NCBI GenBank assembly: GCA_020091685.1
Contig: CM034613.1
Location: 10,634,331-10,698,330, forward strand
DNA length: 64,000 bases
Source: Lutjanus erythropterus
Taxonomy: Eukaryota > Chordata > Actinopteri > Lutjaniformes > Lutjanidae
Reading direction: 5' to 3'
Shown here in pieces: positions 22,321-34,437 of the stretch. The notes under the pieces are model-generated. The model was not told the DNA's origin, ran no database searches, and saw only the letters and a list, made by a program, of their open reading frames with translations. The stretch's first letter is position 1, and every line of letters starts with the position of its first letter. The position numbers and the translations under genes are program-made.

Positions 22321-24817
22321 ATATATACAAAGAAATACTTATATAGATTTCAGTTCTAAGCAACAGGAACTAAAAGTGGATGAACATGTTGTAGATAATG
22401 TTTCTTGTCTAATAGCATATAGTGTCATTGTTCATAGGAGGGTTGCAGTGGTATGGGATTTGCACAATCTGACATAAGGTATAAGGTATTGTACAATTAT
22501 TACTATTATCAGTTATATTGGAATGAAAGCAGAGGATTTTTGGTTGAACAAACACTTTGTTAATCTAACTGGCTGACTGATTTGCACCCACAAGGATTAA
22601 TGTTAAACAGGATTAAATGATGGTTTAATTTCAAATTATGTTGCAGCAAACTTTTAAACTATCTTAAAGTTAAGAAAAATTAAATTTAAACTTGTATTTA
22701 AACCTCAGTTGAGTTTTTCACTCTAAATCCAAAAGCTTCTCTGTCATGAGCAGGATAACTAGACTGACTAACTAGCAAGTAAACAATGTAACATTTTGTG
22801 AATTTTGTAGCTAGCTCGCTACAATGTAGCAGTTTTTTACTTTTTAGCTAACTAGCAACAATGTAACACATCATTTTTTAACTTTGTAGCTAGCTAGCAA
22901 GCAATATAAATCATTAAACATGGATTTACCAAACTGAGATGAGTTTTTAATTTTGCCACAGACCTCTGCTTAACTTTAAATCTGTATTTACTTATTTTAA
23001 TCCTAGATTTGCTAAACTATGATCAGAACTGATCTTAGATTAAATTAATCTTTGTTGATGCAACCCAGTCTTTATTATAATTTCTCAGACATGAAGCTTG
23101 ATGTAAACTTGACCTGTTTTTTTTCAATAACACTAATATGAAAGAATTAAATACCAATCATAAACAAATGTACATGGTATTAAAACTGGTATACAGCAGT
23201 ACCGTACAGTTATCATGGTATACGGCTGCAACCCAGTTCACAGGTCACATTAGAATAATGTGACCTGTGAATGCTAAATGCTAAATGTATCCAACCAACT
23301 AAATGAGTAATCTCAAAACTGAAAGTGGAAAAACTAAGCTTCAACTTATTTTTTACCATATCTAAAAATCTGTGTCTAACTTTATGATATGTGAGGTCAA
23401 TATTAGGTTAGAAGTACAAGCCTTTGTGTTTTTGTGCCAACAAGTTCCCAGTGCCATAAATCCAGAGAACATATAGGCCTAACACATAACAGCCAATCAA
23501 TAGTACACATTATATCCAGATATATGATGCTTTATTGTTGTAGAGCACAGCATAATTCACAGTCAGGCATAGGTAATCAATACAGTGATGCATCATGAAA
23601 ATAGCCATGTTTTGAGAGTGTCTGTTTACTTAATCTATTTTAGGTGAAATATTTACATCCCACACACATTTCCACTTTATGACATTCAGATAACTTGTTT
23701 ACAGAACAGAGCAGGAACTGTTTTTTACTTTATGAGTACCCACTGAGCAATGTTGATTATTTTGATAAGCTAAACACTTAAATGGTTCGATAAAACAATG
23801 CTAAGCCTTTAAATGTTAAAGTTTATCAGAAACCCTGATCTTAGTCTACAGTATGTCACTTGGGTTTTTGTCTGATGTTCTTTAGATACAGAACTTGCAG
23901 CCTTTTATAAGTGTGTTGTTATGTAATAAATAATCATGCATCAGTTGCTTGATCTACAGCTGACTGTTGAAAATAGAAGAGGCAGCACACCAAAGACTTG
24001 GCTCAACTTATGCTAAACCTTTAAACACAAAGAAGTTTTTTGTGTACCTCAAGCTTTCTCGTCCTTTTTAATTATTTTGCATTCAATCCATTTGACCAGA
24101 ATTTAATTAAAGTCTCAGCAGATAGTTGTTTGCTTGTGTTCACAGAATATGTGATGATTTAGTGAACTACTCACAGGGCTGGTTGATAAACTACTGTTGC
24201 TGGCTAGCTAACCTCAAACAGGCATGTTGTTTTAACTAACACGTGTCAGTTAAAACATTTTATTCTCAGGATTGTACATGTACAGCGGCAATTAGACATG
24301 GATGGGAAGCAAGGTTTTTTTAGTTTCCTTGATGGGAAGGAAGTAGAAGAAAGGGTGTTAAACTCAAAGTAGGAAAGAAAAAAAGTTTGTTCACTTGATT
24401 AGCAAGCTCATTAGCGAATGGTAAGTTCACACGCTGCTGTCTCTAAACAGTCTGCAAACCCCCTCTCTCTTTTGTTGAGCAGTTTATACTTTGACATTTC
24501 TCGGCGCATCACGTGCCAAAGTTGATCACAGTTGTAAATATTCACAAGTTCCATTGGAATGACTGATGATTCAGCTAACTTCACTGCAAAATTTTAGGTG
24601 TTTAAATGCTGGTGTGACTGGGTGATCTGGGTGATCTTTGATCTTACTGATAAATGTGATGTTTTTAAGTTGTGACAAGCAGCAGCGTCTTGTTTGTCAG
24701 GGGAAGCGTGTGGGAAATGTGATGCTTAATTTGAGAAAAAAAAAAGATGCTGCACATAGTGTCACTTAGTCATTTTAAAAGACAAACAATTGTCACAGTG
24801 TGTAGCAAAGGTCTGTA
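22321..24817. other. Intron stretch with a 16-bp perfect hairpin, otherwise featureless
   Basis: Perfect inverted repeat TTCACAGGTCACATTA / TAATGTGACCTGTGAA at 23,237-23,252 and 23,256-23,271 with a 3-nt loop. 22,500-22,570 shares GAATGAAA..CAGAGG..TTTTTGGTTGAAC with 42,550-42,600. No exon or RNA gene is recognised. Confidence 0.5.
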
Positions 24818-25449
24818 GTTACGTACGTAACCCTGTCTCCTTTTTAATCAGCTTTTTGAGTGGGTGACCTGTGACCTTCTCTCATTTTATTACTTTTTTT
24901 TGTCTTTCCCTCTCTTTGTCTTTCCAGGCTCAGTTACATAATGTTTCACACTTTTTCTTCTTCCTCTTTTTTTCCATCCTCCTCTCCTCCTCCTCCTCCT
25001 GTTTGCCTTGCTCTCATTTACTGTGCGGAAAATAAAGGAGAGACAGGAAGAGAATGAGGCGGAAGAGCAAACAACTCCTGTGAATTGTGTGTGTTTTGTG
25101 ATTTGTGTGTGTGTGTTTGTGTGTGTGGCCCCTCTGCTGTGGCTTTGAGTAGGCCAATCACGCAAGCTGTAATGGACGTGCACATAAAACACACACAGAG
25201 AAAAGGGCAGTCCCTTCATTATGTTTCTCTCCATGTGAGACAGGGTACACAGGACATCTCTTTTCCTTTCCTTTCTTTCTTTATTCTATCCTTCTGTCTC
25301 CGTCTCTCATGCAGGCTCATTCCTATTATTTTCATCACACCCCCTCTTCCTCCTCCTATTTGTTTTGTGGCTTTATTTTTATTTAATTCTCAGCAGGTCT
25401 CCCCAACAGTTTCACAACACTCCTTTTCTTCCAAAAATATAATTCAAAG
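24818..25449. other. Short palindrome followed by pyrimidine-rich and TG-rich sequence
   Basis: GTTACGTACGTAAC, a perfect 14-bp palindrome, is at 24,818-24,831 and followed by CCTGTCTCC, which resembles the end of a fish MITE. TCC/TTCC tracts (24,890-25,015 and 25,255-25,400) flank an imperfect TG run at about 25,088-25,126. Frames here are simple-repeat artefacts. Confidence 0.5.
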
Positions 25450-25640
25450 TAACATTAAAGTTCCCATGAAATGCCTAGCAGGGTGCTTATTACTTACGCA
25501 TGTTGCCCATAAAAACAGGCAGTCAGGGAGAGACTTGTCTGGGATATTGATTGGTGTTTACAGCCAAAATTGCTGAATGTGAGTAATGCCGCTGCCACAA
25601 TGCAGCGGACTCTTCCTGGACTGAGGACTCTTAGTTAACT
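25450..25640 (+). repeat. Dispersed repeat shared with 10,600-10,800
   Basis: Shares AAAACAGGCAG, GAGACTTGT, GATATTGATTGG and GACTCTTCC in the same order with the upstream copy. Class not recognised. Confidence 0.5.
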
Positions 25641-27894
25641 GACTTAGCAGCAGTTAGTTACTTTAGGAACAATTAAAGCTATCTTTCCATCAGGAAACTC
25701 CGTACATAACCTTGGTACTGTATTCCCTGATGGTCTTGGAGTCTGTGTTTGGTGCTGGTCGGGCTGTGGTTCCTGTGAGGCTGCCGGGTCCGGTTCTGTT
25801 GCCAGCTAATGGCAGCTAACAGTTATGGCTAGCTACTTAAATAAAAAGTAAGCTAAGTAAAGCTTTTACATAGGTGATGTATAGTGCAATAAATATGTCA
25901 TAAAAACATATAAATATCAAATTTGACTTCTATATCATACTCAACCTTTATCCTATTTTCATCCTATTATTTTTCTTGTTTTCTAGTTTTTAAATATTAC
26001 TTTTCCTATTACCGTTGTTGGAGGAGGATCTGCACCTTGATGTCTTTTTTAGATGTGAGTGATCAATAAATCTCGACTTTTCTCTTCTTCCCAAACGAAA
26101 ACGTTTCCTTCTAAAATAGCAGCAGCACTTCAGATTATATAACCAGTCGTATTTCTGGCATTTTGAGTGGTGACCAACAGGTAACACTACTTTTTTTTTT
26201 TTTTTTTCTCCGTTCCTGTGGATTTCCTGCACCGTGCTTTGGAATCAAACCCCCACTATATTTGTTCTTTTTTATCTGCATCTCGCTCCCAGTGCAGAAA
26301 TCTGTGTGGGTGTTCACTGCAATAGAGATGAGGACGAGTTATAGATGTGCGTGTGTGTGTGTGAGTGTGTGTGTGTGTGTGTGTGTGGGACGGTAAACAG
26401 AAATGGCTTGAGGAGAGTGCATGAGTGTGTGGGATGGCCAGTGTTGTGTGTGTTGTGCGCTTTGATTTATGCCCTTGGCTTGATGTGATACAGCTGCAGT
26501 AGTGTGTGTGGGTCAATACTGAGAGGGAGAGATGGAAAGAGATGAGGATGAAGAGATGGAGATAGACAAAAGAGAGAAAATTAGTAAGTGGAAGAGGGAG
26601 AGCGATGGAGGCCGAGCGGAAAAGTAACAGAGAGAGACAGATACAGAGTCAGAGTTATATAAGAAATCCACACAGCAAACAGCAGGCTCTAATACCCATA
26701 TTTATCCTCACAACAGGTTGGCAGGACTGTAGAGGAGGCAGCCTGACTATTTAAGACGTGTTGTTCAGCCGCTGGTACAAAGATTCCTCAAAACACATTG
26801 TTAAGCCTGATTAAACATGCTCAATGCATTTTATGCCTCTTAAAACATTTGAGGGGCCGTCTTAATGAAGGTTTTCAATCGTTTAAATTGGCTTTTTTTT
26901 TCTTCTTATCTCTCAGCACTCAATTGCTGCTACTTGTTGACATGTGAAACTTAAACTAAGGAATGTCATGCATCGGTTATTAACCCTTTCCTACGTCAGA
27001 TATGCATAGCAAATCTATTTTGATAATTGATTAATTAGTCTACGTAAGTTTTTAAGAAAGAAAATCAAAATTCTCTTATTCCAGCCTCTTAATTGTGAGT
27101 ATTTTCTGATTTATTTGCTCCTTTATGAGAGTAAAGTGAATCAATCAATATTTGCTTGCGAAAAATGGGTGCTAGTCTCCCTCAGATCCACAAAAAGTAA
27201 AATAAAAACAACAAACAATCAACAGAGTATCAGTATGTGGGTTTCTATCCACCACCTGTTTACGCAACACCTGAGTGGAAATGCAGAAATATTATATAAC
27301 ACAGCAAAAAGGTTTGTACACTTTCCTGAGGTGGAAGAGTTTTAGAAAACTTCTTTGATGATTTTCTTGAAAGCTGGATAAAATTTGTTCTACATTTGGA
27401 TAGAAAACGGGCTCGAATGCTTGTGTCCAACAAAGGACTGTAAGTTTTTCTAAAAATGAATTCGAATTAATTTGAAATGAGGCACAATTCATTGAATGCC
27501 ATCAACAACATTTTTTCTTTTAAATTAAGTGTATATTACACCTGTCTTAGAACATTTAACCGTACTTGGATGGTAACAAACCTAGCAGGTCTGTTTGCAG
27601 ATTTGTTGTTGTAGAATAAGCTAGTTACCCTGTACACAGCTTTGTTTATTACTGTGGTATCTATGATTAGAGCCAAAAATACTTCCACACACTGCTTCAC
27701 AGACGCTCTGGTGTCGTGATTGTCTGTTCAAGGTGGCTTTGATTGCTGGTGTCTTCAAACTTTGCAGCAAACAGCATAACTAGCTTAGTTTACTGATTAG
27801 TAGGGCGGCAATAGGTCGAGCTGATAGTGGATTTTTAGAGTTCACCATGCTGGATCACAAGACAAAAGGTGTTTCCTCAACCAAACTGACAAAC
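25641..27894. other. Intron stretch with TG run and purine-rich block
   Basis: T15 run near 26,190-26,208; imperfect TG array at about 26,346-26,388; GA-rich sequence at 26,520-26,645; balanced non-repetitive sequence at 26,690-26,880. The 27,050-27,170 segment faintly resembles the hAT-like family. No gene is supported. Confidence 0.45.
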
Positions 27895-28115
27895 AGTTTC
27901 AGAAAAATTTACTTTTTTTTTTTTAATAAAAAATGTCCAAATTCTCTGATATCAGCTTCTTAAATGTAAACATTTTGTGGTTTTTTTACTCCTCTATGAC
28001 AGTAAACTGAATATCTCTGGGTTGTGGACAAAACAAGTTGTTTAAGGACGTCATCTTGGGCTTTGGGAAACACTGATTTACATTTTTTCACTGTTTTCAG
28101 TTATTTTACAGGCCA
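27895..28115 (-). mobile_element. Partial hAT-like MITE, reverse orientation
   Basis: The order CTCTGATATCAGCTTCTTAAATG, CTGAATATCTCTGG, GACAAAACAAG, GACGTCATCTTGGGCTTTGGG is the reverse complement of the family at 52,976. The termini are lost. Confidence 0.6.
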
Positions 28116-28875
28116 GTCTAATCATAGGTAATGAAAATAGTATTTCTGTCATGACCTGGAGGCACTATGTATGATGTAAAAATAAAGTTTAATGATCATC
28201 TGTTATCTTTCTGGTTTGAACAAATGTGCAGCTGTCAGATTTCCATACTAATATGTGAATGCAGCATGAAAACAAATCATAGTTTCAGATCATCACAAAA
28301 TCAAACGTAACTTGCAGGTGAAATCCCACAAAAAAATTTTCTGTTGACTCATTCTATATTTAAAACGGGTTCAAAATTGGACGGTTTGTTAATTAGAAAT
28401 GTTTCTTGGCAGGTATTGTGGCTTTGGCAGGTGAGCCAAAAGGTTCATTTCTGGCAGTGTATTAAATACAAACCTTCACCAAGGAGCATTAAAAACAAGC
28501 TGCTATTTGGAAAATATGATACAGAACAAAGGCAACTGCTTCTATATTGTCACTGAAGTTGCCTTTAACACTTTTTACCAATTATAAACCTAATTTTTGA
28601 ATGTTAATAGTCATATCTTTAAAGCTGTTTGCGCAGTGAATAAGCGTTTTTCATGAAAAGCTTCTGTCCTGATTCATTTTTGCAGTTATTGACCTTCACT
28701 TTCAGCCAAGACACAGCTCCAATATCCTGCTCGTATTTTATAGGTAATCTATAGTAAAGCAGCTAACTTGCGTGATCCACAATGGACACAGTGTCTGTTA
28801 TTGATTTGCTTTAATGAAATTACTGTACATAGGCTGTTAATCATACATGCATGAGTGTATTCAACTGTGCACATT

Positions 28876-28876
<1 letters not shown>

Positions 28877-28918
<42 letters not shown>
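28877..28918. repeat. (AC)21 microsatellite
   Basis: A pure 42-nt AC run, one of only three long arrays reading CA rather than TG on the + strand. The surrounding 28.1-29.4 kb shows no gene. Confidence 0.9.
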
Positions 28919-28920
<2 letters not shown>

Positions 28921-29410
28921 TCTAAATGCTGAGTCGGTGTGTCTCTCTCACTGACTGTTGTTTGTTAACTGGAGCCTTCCAACTCTGTTTCTATTGATTT
29001 GACCTCATGTTCCCCCGAGACATCAGACCATCCAATGAGGACGGGACTCTTCACACAGTCAACAAATGCAGGAAGTCCTTGAAAACGCCACTTTACATTC
29101 AGTGAAAGAAGGAAGTCCTTCAAAGGTTCTCAGAAATTCTTTGAGTGATTCCTTGACGAAATCATCGACAGTTTCTTTGAAACTGTCGGTGATTTTTTTT
29201 TTTTTTAAAGTTTGTTACCAGAAACATTTTCCCCTGACAAGGTATCATTTTCAAATCATGAAGATCTCATTTTGAGAGAAAAACTTACTATAATATTTGC
29301 TGTTTTAGGTTGAAGCTTTGCCTTTTTATACTTTCTCCCCAAATTTCCTGAGAATAAAATGCAAATATAGATGATAAATGAAACAAACAGATAAAACTGT
29401 TTTGTATACA

Positions 29411-29735
29411 AACTCAGTTTCAAAAAAGTTGTGTAAAATGTAAATGAAAACAAAGTGCAATGATTTGCAAATGTTTTTATGTATTAAACTGAACAGCAGA
29501 AGCATGAGATAGTTAATGTTCAAACTGATAAACTTTATTGTTTTTTGTAAATATACACTCATTTTGAATTTGATGCCTGCAACATGTTTCAAAACCGTTG
29601 GGTCAAGAGCAACAAAATACTGAAAGTGTTGGAACGCTCAAAAAACACCTGTGTGGAACATTTGAAAGATAAACAGGTTAATTGGTAACAGGCAACAGTA
29701 TCATGTCTGGTTATTAAAGGGACATTTCACTCACT
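29411..29735 (-). mobile_element. Tc1-like element, terminal part
   Basis: Carries the words AGTTGTGTAAAATGTAAATG, AATGATTTGCAAATG, GATAAACTTTATTG and GCAACATGTTTCAAAA in the order of the fish Tc1-like element I recall. It matches 61,714 onward. It contains no transposase core. Confidence 0.6.
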
Positions 29736-29824
29736 TTGTCCCTTTTTGAAGTCTTTCGGTTATTTTTAAAAAAGAGGAAACCTTTTACTTCTCATTTCAC
29801 TTCCTGTTTTACATTTTTTTAAAC

Positions 29825-30110
29825 TCTCTTTTCAGTGTTTATCTTTTGTTACCCACCTTATTTCAATCCCTCTCTTTCATTGCTGCCACCTGGTTGTGCT
29901 TTATTCCTCCTGCCTTGATCTCTACATGCTCCCTGTCTCTCTCTTCTCTGACCTCACTGTTCATCATCACGTCCATCCTTTCTTTCCTTTCATCCTGTCC
30001 TCCCTTCATCTATCTACTCTGTTGCTCGATACCTCTCACATTTTATCTTCTTTTCACTCATAGTTTCTGGATCTCTGTGCTTTAAGTCTCTCTGTTTTTT
30101 GTTTGACTCT
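29825..30110. repeat. Pyrimidine-rich tract
   Basis: About 280 nt dominated by C and T on the + strand (CTCTCTCTTCTCTGACC, CCTTTCTTTCCTTTC). No coding similarity; the Leu/Ser/Phe-rich frame is compositional. Confidence 0.6.
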
Positions 30111-30371
30111 TTATTTTCTTGTGAAGCACTTTCTTTCTTTGCAACGGCTCACGGTAATGATCAGTTGGACTTACTTCCTTAATTACAAATTAATCAATAA
30201 TCATCAAAGCATCAAAGTACATGAAAGCTTTTAGTTATTTTGTAGGATAAATTTTTCTGTTTCTAATAATTTATGAGTGATTCAATTCGTGAAAGATGCT
30301 TAAAAAGTCTGTTGACATTTATTTTGTTCGAACCAGAACTTTCAACTGTATGACATGGGCTTCAACAGTCT

Positions 30372-30540
30372 GGGCCCCGTTTCCCAGAGCCTTCGTAGCG
30401 CTACGTGTGTCGTAAGTTGTATTTTAAGGCCTCCCTTAAGGTTGTCCTAACTCTGGGAAACAGCCTGTAACCTTAAGGGAGACCTTAAAATACAACTTAC
30501 GACGCATGTAGCGCTACAAAGGCTCTGGGAAACGGGGCCC
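30372..30540. mobile_element. 169-bp fold-back MITE
   Basis: Two 70-nt arms (30,372-30,441 and 30,471-30,540) are inverted copies with 66 of 70 positions matching. They are bounded by GGGCCCCGTTTCCCAGAGCC and its complement. The 29-nt loop contains CTCTGGGAAACAG, itself a partial copy of the arm terminus. CpG-containing AGCGCTACG motifs lie in both arms. No frame. It should extrude as a cruciform. Confidence 0.85.
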
Positions 30541-30599
30541 TGATCAGTTTTTGAGGTCAAGAATAAATACAAACTCTTGTCTCTGAGTCTGACCAAGCA

Positions 30600-31380
30600 T
30601 AAACAAAAAATGTTAGTAGCTCGCTTGATTAGCTATCATTGCTAACTGCATCGCAAGGTGCTTTTGCAGCAACTTGCCAGCTAACAGAACTGGCTAGCTA
30701 GAAGTTAGAATGACTCATTGTCAGAATAGACCCTTTATAAGAATAAGAGGACCAACTTGCTGGCTAACAGAGCTAGCAAGCTAGAAGTTAGCATGACGTG
30801 GTGTCAGCATGGACTCTATTACGAGTCCAATTGACATACACAGAAATGAGCTCCCTTGATTAGCTGTCATTGTTAACTGCATGGTGATGTTCTTTTGGGT
30901 CATCTTACTGAATAACAGAAGTGGCAAGTAGATATTAGCTTGGTTGAAAATATCTGACATTTCCTTTAAGACACAGAAACAAAGAAATTAGCTCCCCTGA
31001 TTAGCTATTGTAGCTAAAAGCATTGCGATCTATTGTTGGGGTATCTTGCTGGCTAACAGAATCAGTTAGCTTGGAGTTCGGATGAATGATCGTCAGCTCG
31101 GACTCTATTATGATTAGCTTGATTAGCTACTACTATAGCTAACTGCATCATGATCTACTTTTGTTGCAGCTCATTGGCTAGCAGAACTAGCTAGCTAGAA
31201 GTTAGAATGACTTTGTCAGAATGGGGTCTATTATGAGACTAAGAACCAGGTTGAAAATAAAATTATTTCCCCTTAAGGGTAAAAATGGAAACTAGCTCTT
31301 CTTTTGGGGCATATTGCTGGCTAACAGAATCAGCTAGCTAGGAGTTAGCATGACTCAGACTGATTATCAGAATGGAATTG
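30600..31380 (+). repeat. Diverged tandem array rich in GCTAGCTA
   Basis: Repeated blocks GATTAGCTAT..TTGCTAACTGCAT and GGCTAACAGAAYTRGCTAGCTAGAAGTTAG recur at about 30,625, 30,690, 30,765, 30,856, 31,000, 31,050, 31,120, 31,180 and 31,318, with spacing from about 120 to 240 bp. No coding potential. Confidence 0.65.
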
Positions 31381-32743
31381 AAATTAAAAGCCAATGTGAA
31401 AAAATTAATTTAGTTTTAGGATTAAGATGCTCCTCTGAGAGTTTTGTTGGTAGTTATAAATTATTATTTGACCTACCTCTTCCATCTATCCACAGTATCT
31501 GTGTTAGATAAAAAAGCTGGGTAAAAACATGAGATAACAGCACATCATCTAAAGCAAAATGTCAAACAAAACAAACAAAACATTTGCATTTGCAGAATAT
31601 GACTAATAAGCTCCAAAATATGTGAGCTGAAAACATGTAAATGTTGACCCTGGGAGCTTTCGTTCATGAAAGACGTCCCTCATGTTTCACTTCAGTTTCC
31701 AAAACCTGCTTTTAAAGAGATGTCTTTAACATCGTTTTTTGAACATTTTGTGTCACGTCAGGTCTGTCGAACACTTGCTTCTGTCACTAAAAGAGCCTCA
31801 ATTCAAAAGTCGCTTCTTCTCACGGTTATAAATGTAGAACATGAACACCACAAAGATTTTTTATCGGCTAGAAAATGTGGGTGAAGTGAGTTTACATCCT
31901 CGTATTGATCTCTCCATCACTCTTGTCCTCCCTGCTGGTTTTATGTTTCTCTCTGCACCTCCCTGTCTCTTCCCGTCTCCATCTTGCCCCGTCATTTCTC
32001 CTCCTCCTCCCTCCTGTGGCTGCAGAGTCTAAACCACCATTAGGCTTCAGTCTGCAAGAGGCCATTAAGGAAAGTGTGTGTGCGTGTGTGTGTGTGCGTG
32101 AGAGACAAAGCTGATGAGTTATCTACCACGGCTGTGTCTAACATAGTGACACTCACTTTGGAAATGTGCTAATGATGAGGAGACAACAATATCTCTAGTG
32201 TGTGTGTGTCTGTGCCTGTGTCTGTGTGTGTGTTTTGTCACTAATGAACTAATTTGCGCTCTCAATCAGTAGCAGCTGTGTGTGTGTTTGTGTTATCGCT
32301 AATGAGCGAACACATTTCAGTCTTGACAGGTGTGCATTTATCCGTGTTTGTATATACGTGTGTGTGTGTGTAGAGCTGATAATGCGGTAAAGTGTGTTAT
32401 CAATCAGTGGACGGTGTGTGTGTGTGTGTGCGTGTGTGTCCACAGGCATGTACTGTTTATCACTTCCTTGTCTCTGCTGTCGGCTGCGTAAGGCAGACTG
32501 ACAACATGAGTTCTGGTGTGTTGATATATTTGATGATGCTCACTCAGCTGATTCATGTTAGCTTAAGTTACATAATTTGTACTTAAGAGCTGCGCCTAAC
32601 AATTATCTTTTAAACTATTAATCTAATAACTATTTTAGCAATTAATCTGTTTTTTTTTATATTTTATTAATTTAACAATTAATTTGCCCAAATAAATATC
32701 AACAGATATGTCTCATTAATATTTAGATATTTTATTCAATCAT
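31381..32743. other. Intron stretch with interspersed TG runs
   Basis: Short pyrimidine tract at about 31,905-32,025; multiple imperfect TG runs at 32,070-32,100, 32,198-32,230, 32,278-32,292, 32,358-32,372 and 32,413-32,438. AT-rich hAT-like debris at 32,585-32,700. No gene is supported. Confidence 0.5.
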
Positions 32744-32885
32744 AATTAGGACTACAACTAACGTTTATTTTCATAGTCAGTTAATCGGTCAGTTATTTTC
32801 TTGTTGTATAGTTGTTTGTTGCAGAATGCCAGAAAATGGTGGAAAATGTCAATTATTGTTTCCCAAAGCCTTAGATAGTCGTAGT
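32744..32885 (+). mobile_element. 5' part of a hAT-like MITE
   Basis: TAGGACTACAACTAACGTTTATTTTCATAGTC..GTTAATCGGTC..CCAGAAAATGGTGGAAAATG..TTTCCCAAAGC follows the order of the family at 52,976 and then stops. Confidence 0.6.
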
Positions 32886-33227
32886 GTAGTCTAGTCTTTG
32901 AAAATGATTTCCTGAAAAGCTGATTTCACATTGTGAGGCAGTGGGTTTATGGCACAAAAGAGGAACAATGACGCTGCAAATGGAGCATCTGCTTCCAATA
33001 GCTGATTTGCAGTTAATGTGAGCACTTTCCTGCTATTTTCAACAACAAGCTGCCTATTTTCGTTGGCTCTCCTCCTTTGTTTTAGCAATTACATTGGTTC
33101 AACATTATGTGATTGCAAAATGTAATAATGTTATGTTGAAAATGTTCTGCTGTGCTCCCCCACATTTACACCGCAACACTGACATTTATTCAAATGTGTT
33201 GCAGACTGGTGCACCGTTTGTGTACAG

Positions 33228-33860
33228 CTTCAATTTTAAAAATAGTTGGGACGCTGTTGTAAAACAAAACAAAACAAAAAAAAAAGATTTGCAAATACTT
33301 TTCAACTTGGATTAAACCTTTTGGAAATCGTGGACGTTATGACCTCAGGGCTAAAGAAGACTGTTTCCAGCGCTAACGGGTCTGCGATGGTATGGGGGTG
33401 TGTTGGTGTCCATGACATCGAGGTACGTACAGGTTTTGGAGCAACATATGCTGCCGTCCAGATGTCTTTTTCAGGGACATCCCTGCTTTTTTCCAAGACA
33501 ATGCCAAGACATATTCTGCTCATGTTACACATGGGAAAGATTTTCACTTTAAGACTTCAACAATCAGAGTATTCAGTTACCAAACAGCTACTGAGTAAAT
33601 TAAAATAATCTGAACATTAAATATCTTACAGTAGTCACATTTCACTCATTTATTTGTCTCACATCACAATTTTGATTTGAGTATTTTGTCCTCCTTGATT
33701 TGAGGACTTGAGAAGTGCTCCGTTTTCAATTTTTTGGAACATGCTTACTGGATTTCGGGTCCAGCACTCCACTGAGAATCAGTCATTGTACTATATTCAG
33801 TTAAATATGGGCTGAAAAGTTGCATTGCGTTCTGTTTTTATTGATGTTGTAAGCAATGTC
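33228..33860 (+). pseudogene. Tc1-like element with degraded transposase remnant
   Basis: The left part has ATAGTTGGGACGCTGTTG and GATTTGCAAATACTTTTCAAC. Then comes a decayed transposase segment at about 33,325-33,545, where the frame reads fragments such as MVWGCVGVHD and, in another frame, FQDNAKTYSAHVTHG. The last resembles the QDNAxxHxA motif of Tc1-family DDE transposases, whose Asp is catalytic. At least one frameshift separates the pieces. The C-terminal DWPxxSPDLxPIE block is missing. The 3' part (TATTCAGTTAAATATGGGCTG, GTTCTGTTTTTATTGATGTTG) is the element's terminal sequence. Confidence 0.7.
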
Positions 33861-34406
33861 TCAAGTCTTTCGGAAATGAGGTGGTGAGAAGTCCCCTTTT
33901 TTGACGTGTAAATTGAAAGAATGGGCAAAAAAATTGCAACTGCTGTATGTGGCAGAACAAATTAATGACATGCAAATGAAGAATGATTAAGAAAACTATG
34001 TGACAAATGGAGCTGTGAAATGTGCATGTTCACACTGTTTATTTAAGATGCACATTTTACACGTTGGGCCGCAGACTCTGTTAATGAGACACAGAGGCCA
34101 CAACATTTCCTCTGACGCTCTGCTGCTGTCACTTGATACAGTTCGTCTTGTTTGTTGTACTTCTCTTCCACTTTGTGTCTCTTCTGTCCCACTTCTCCTT
34201 TTTTCTTTTTGTTTTATTTAAATACTTTTTCTTCTTTTCCTTGTTGTGTTTTTACTCATCTGTGCACCTCTTGTTTGTGTTTTTAACCCCTTTATCTCTT
34301 CATCTTTCTCTCTCTCTCTGTGGCCAAAAATAGACACACTCTTGGTTTTTGTCAGCCTCTCTCTCTTGAAACCTCTTTAACAGGAAGTAAGAGACACACA
34401 CCACAA

Positions 34407-34437
<31 letters not shown>

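Noticed and set aside
23237-23271. microRNA precursor
   Set aside because: Stem of 16 bp is too short and flanks do not extend the pairing.
25085-25576. 163-residue plus-strand open frame
   Set aside because: Starts in a TG run and passes through pyrimidine tract and dispersed repeat; composition explains it.
30600-31380. CRISPR-like regular array
   Set aside because: Units are diverged, spacing is irregular and the genome is vertebrate.
33246-33608. 120-residue plus-strand frame as a gene
   Set aside because: It is a frame-shifted Tc1-like transposase remnant, annotated as a pseudogene instead.
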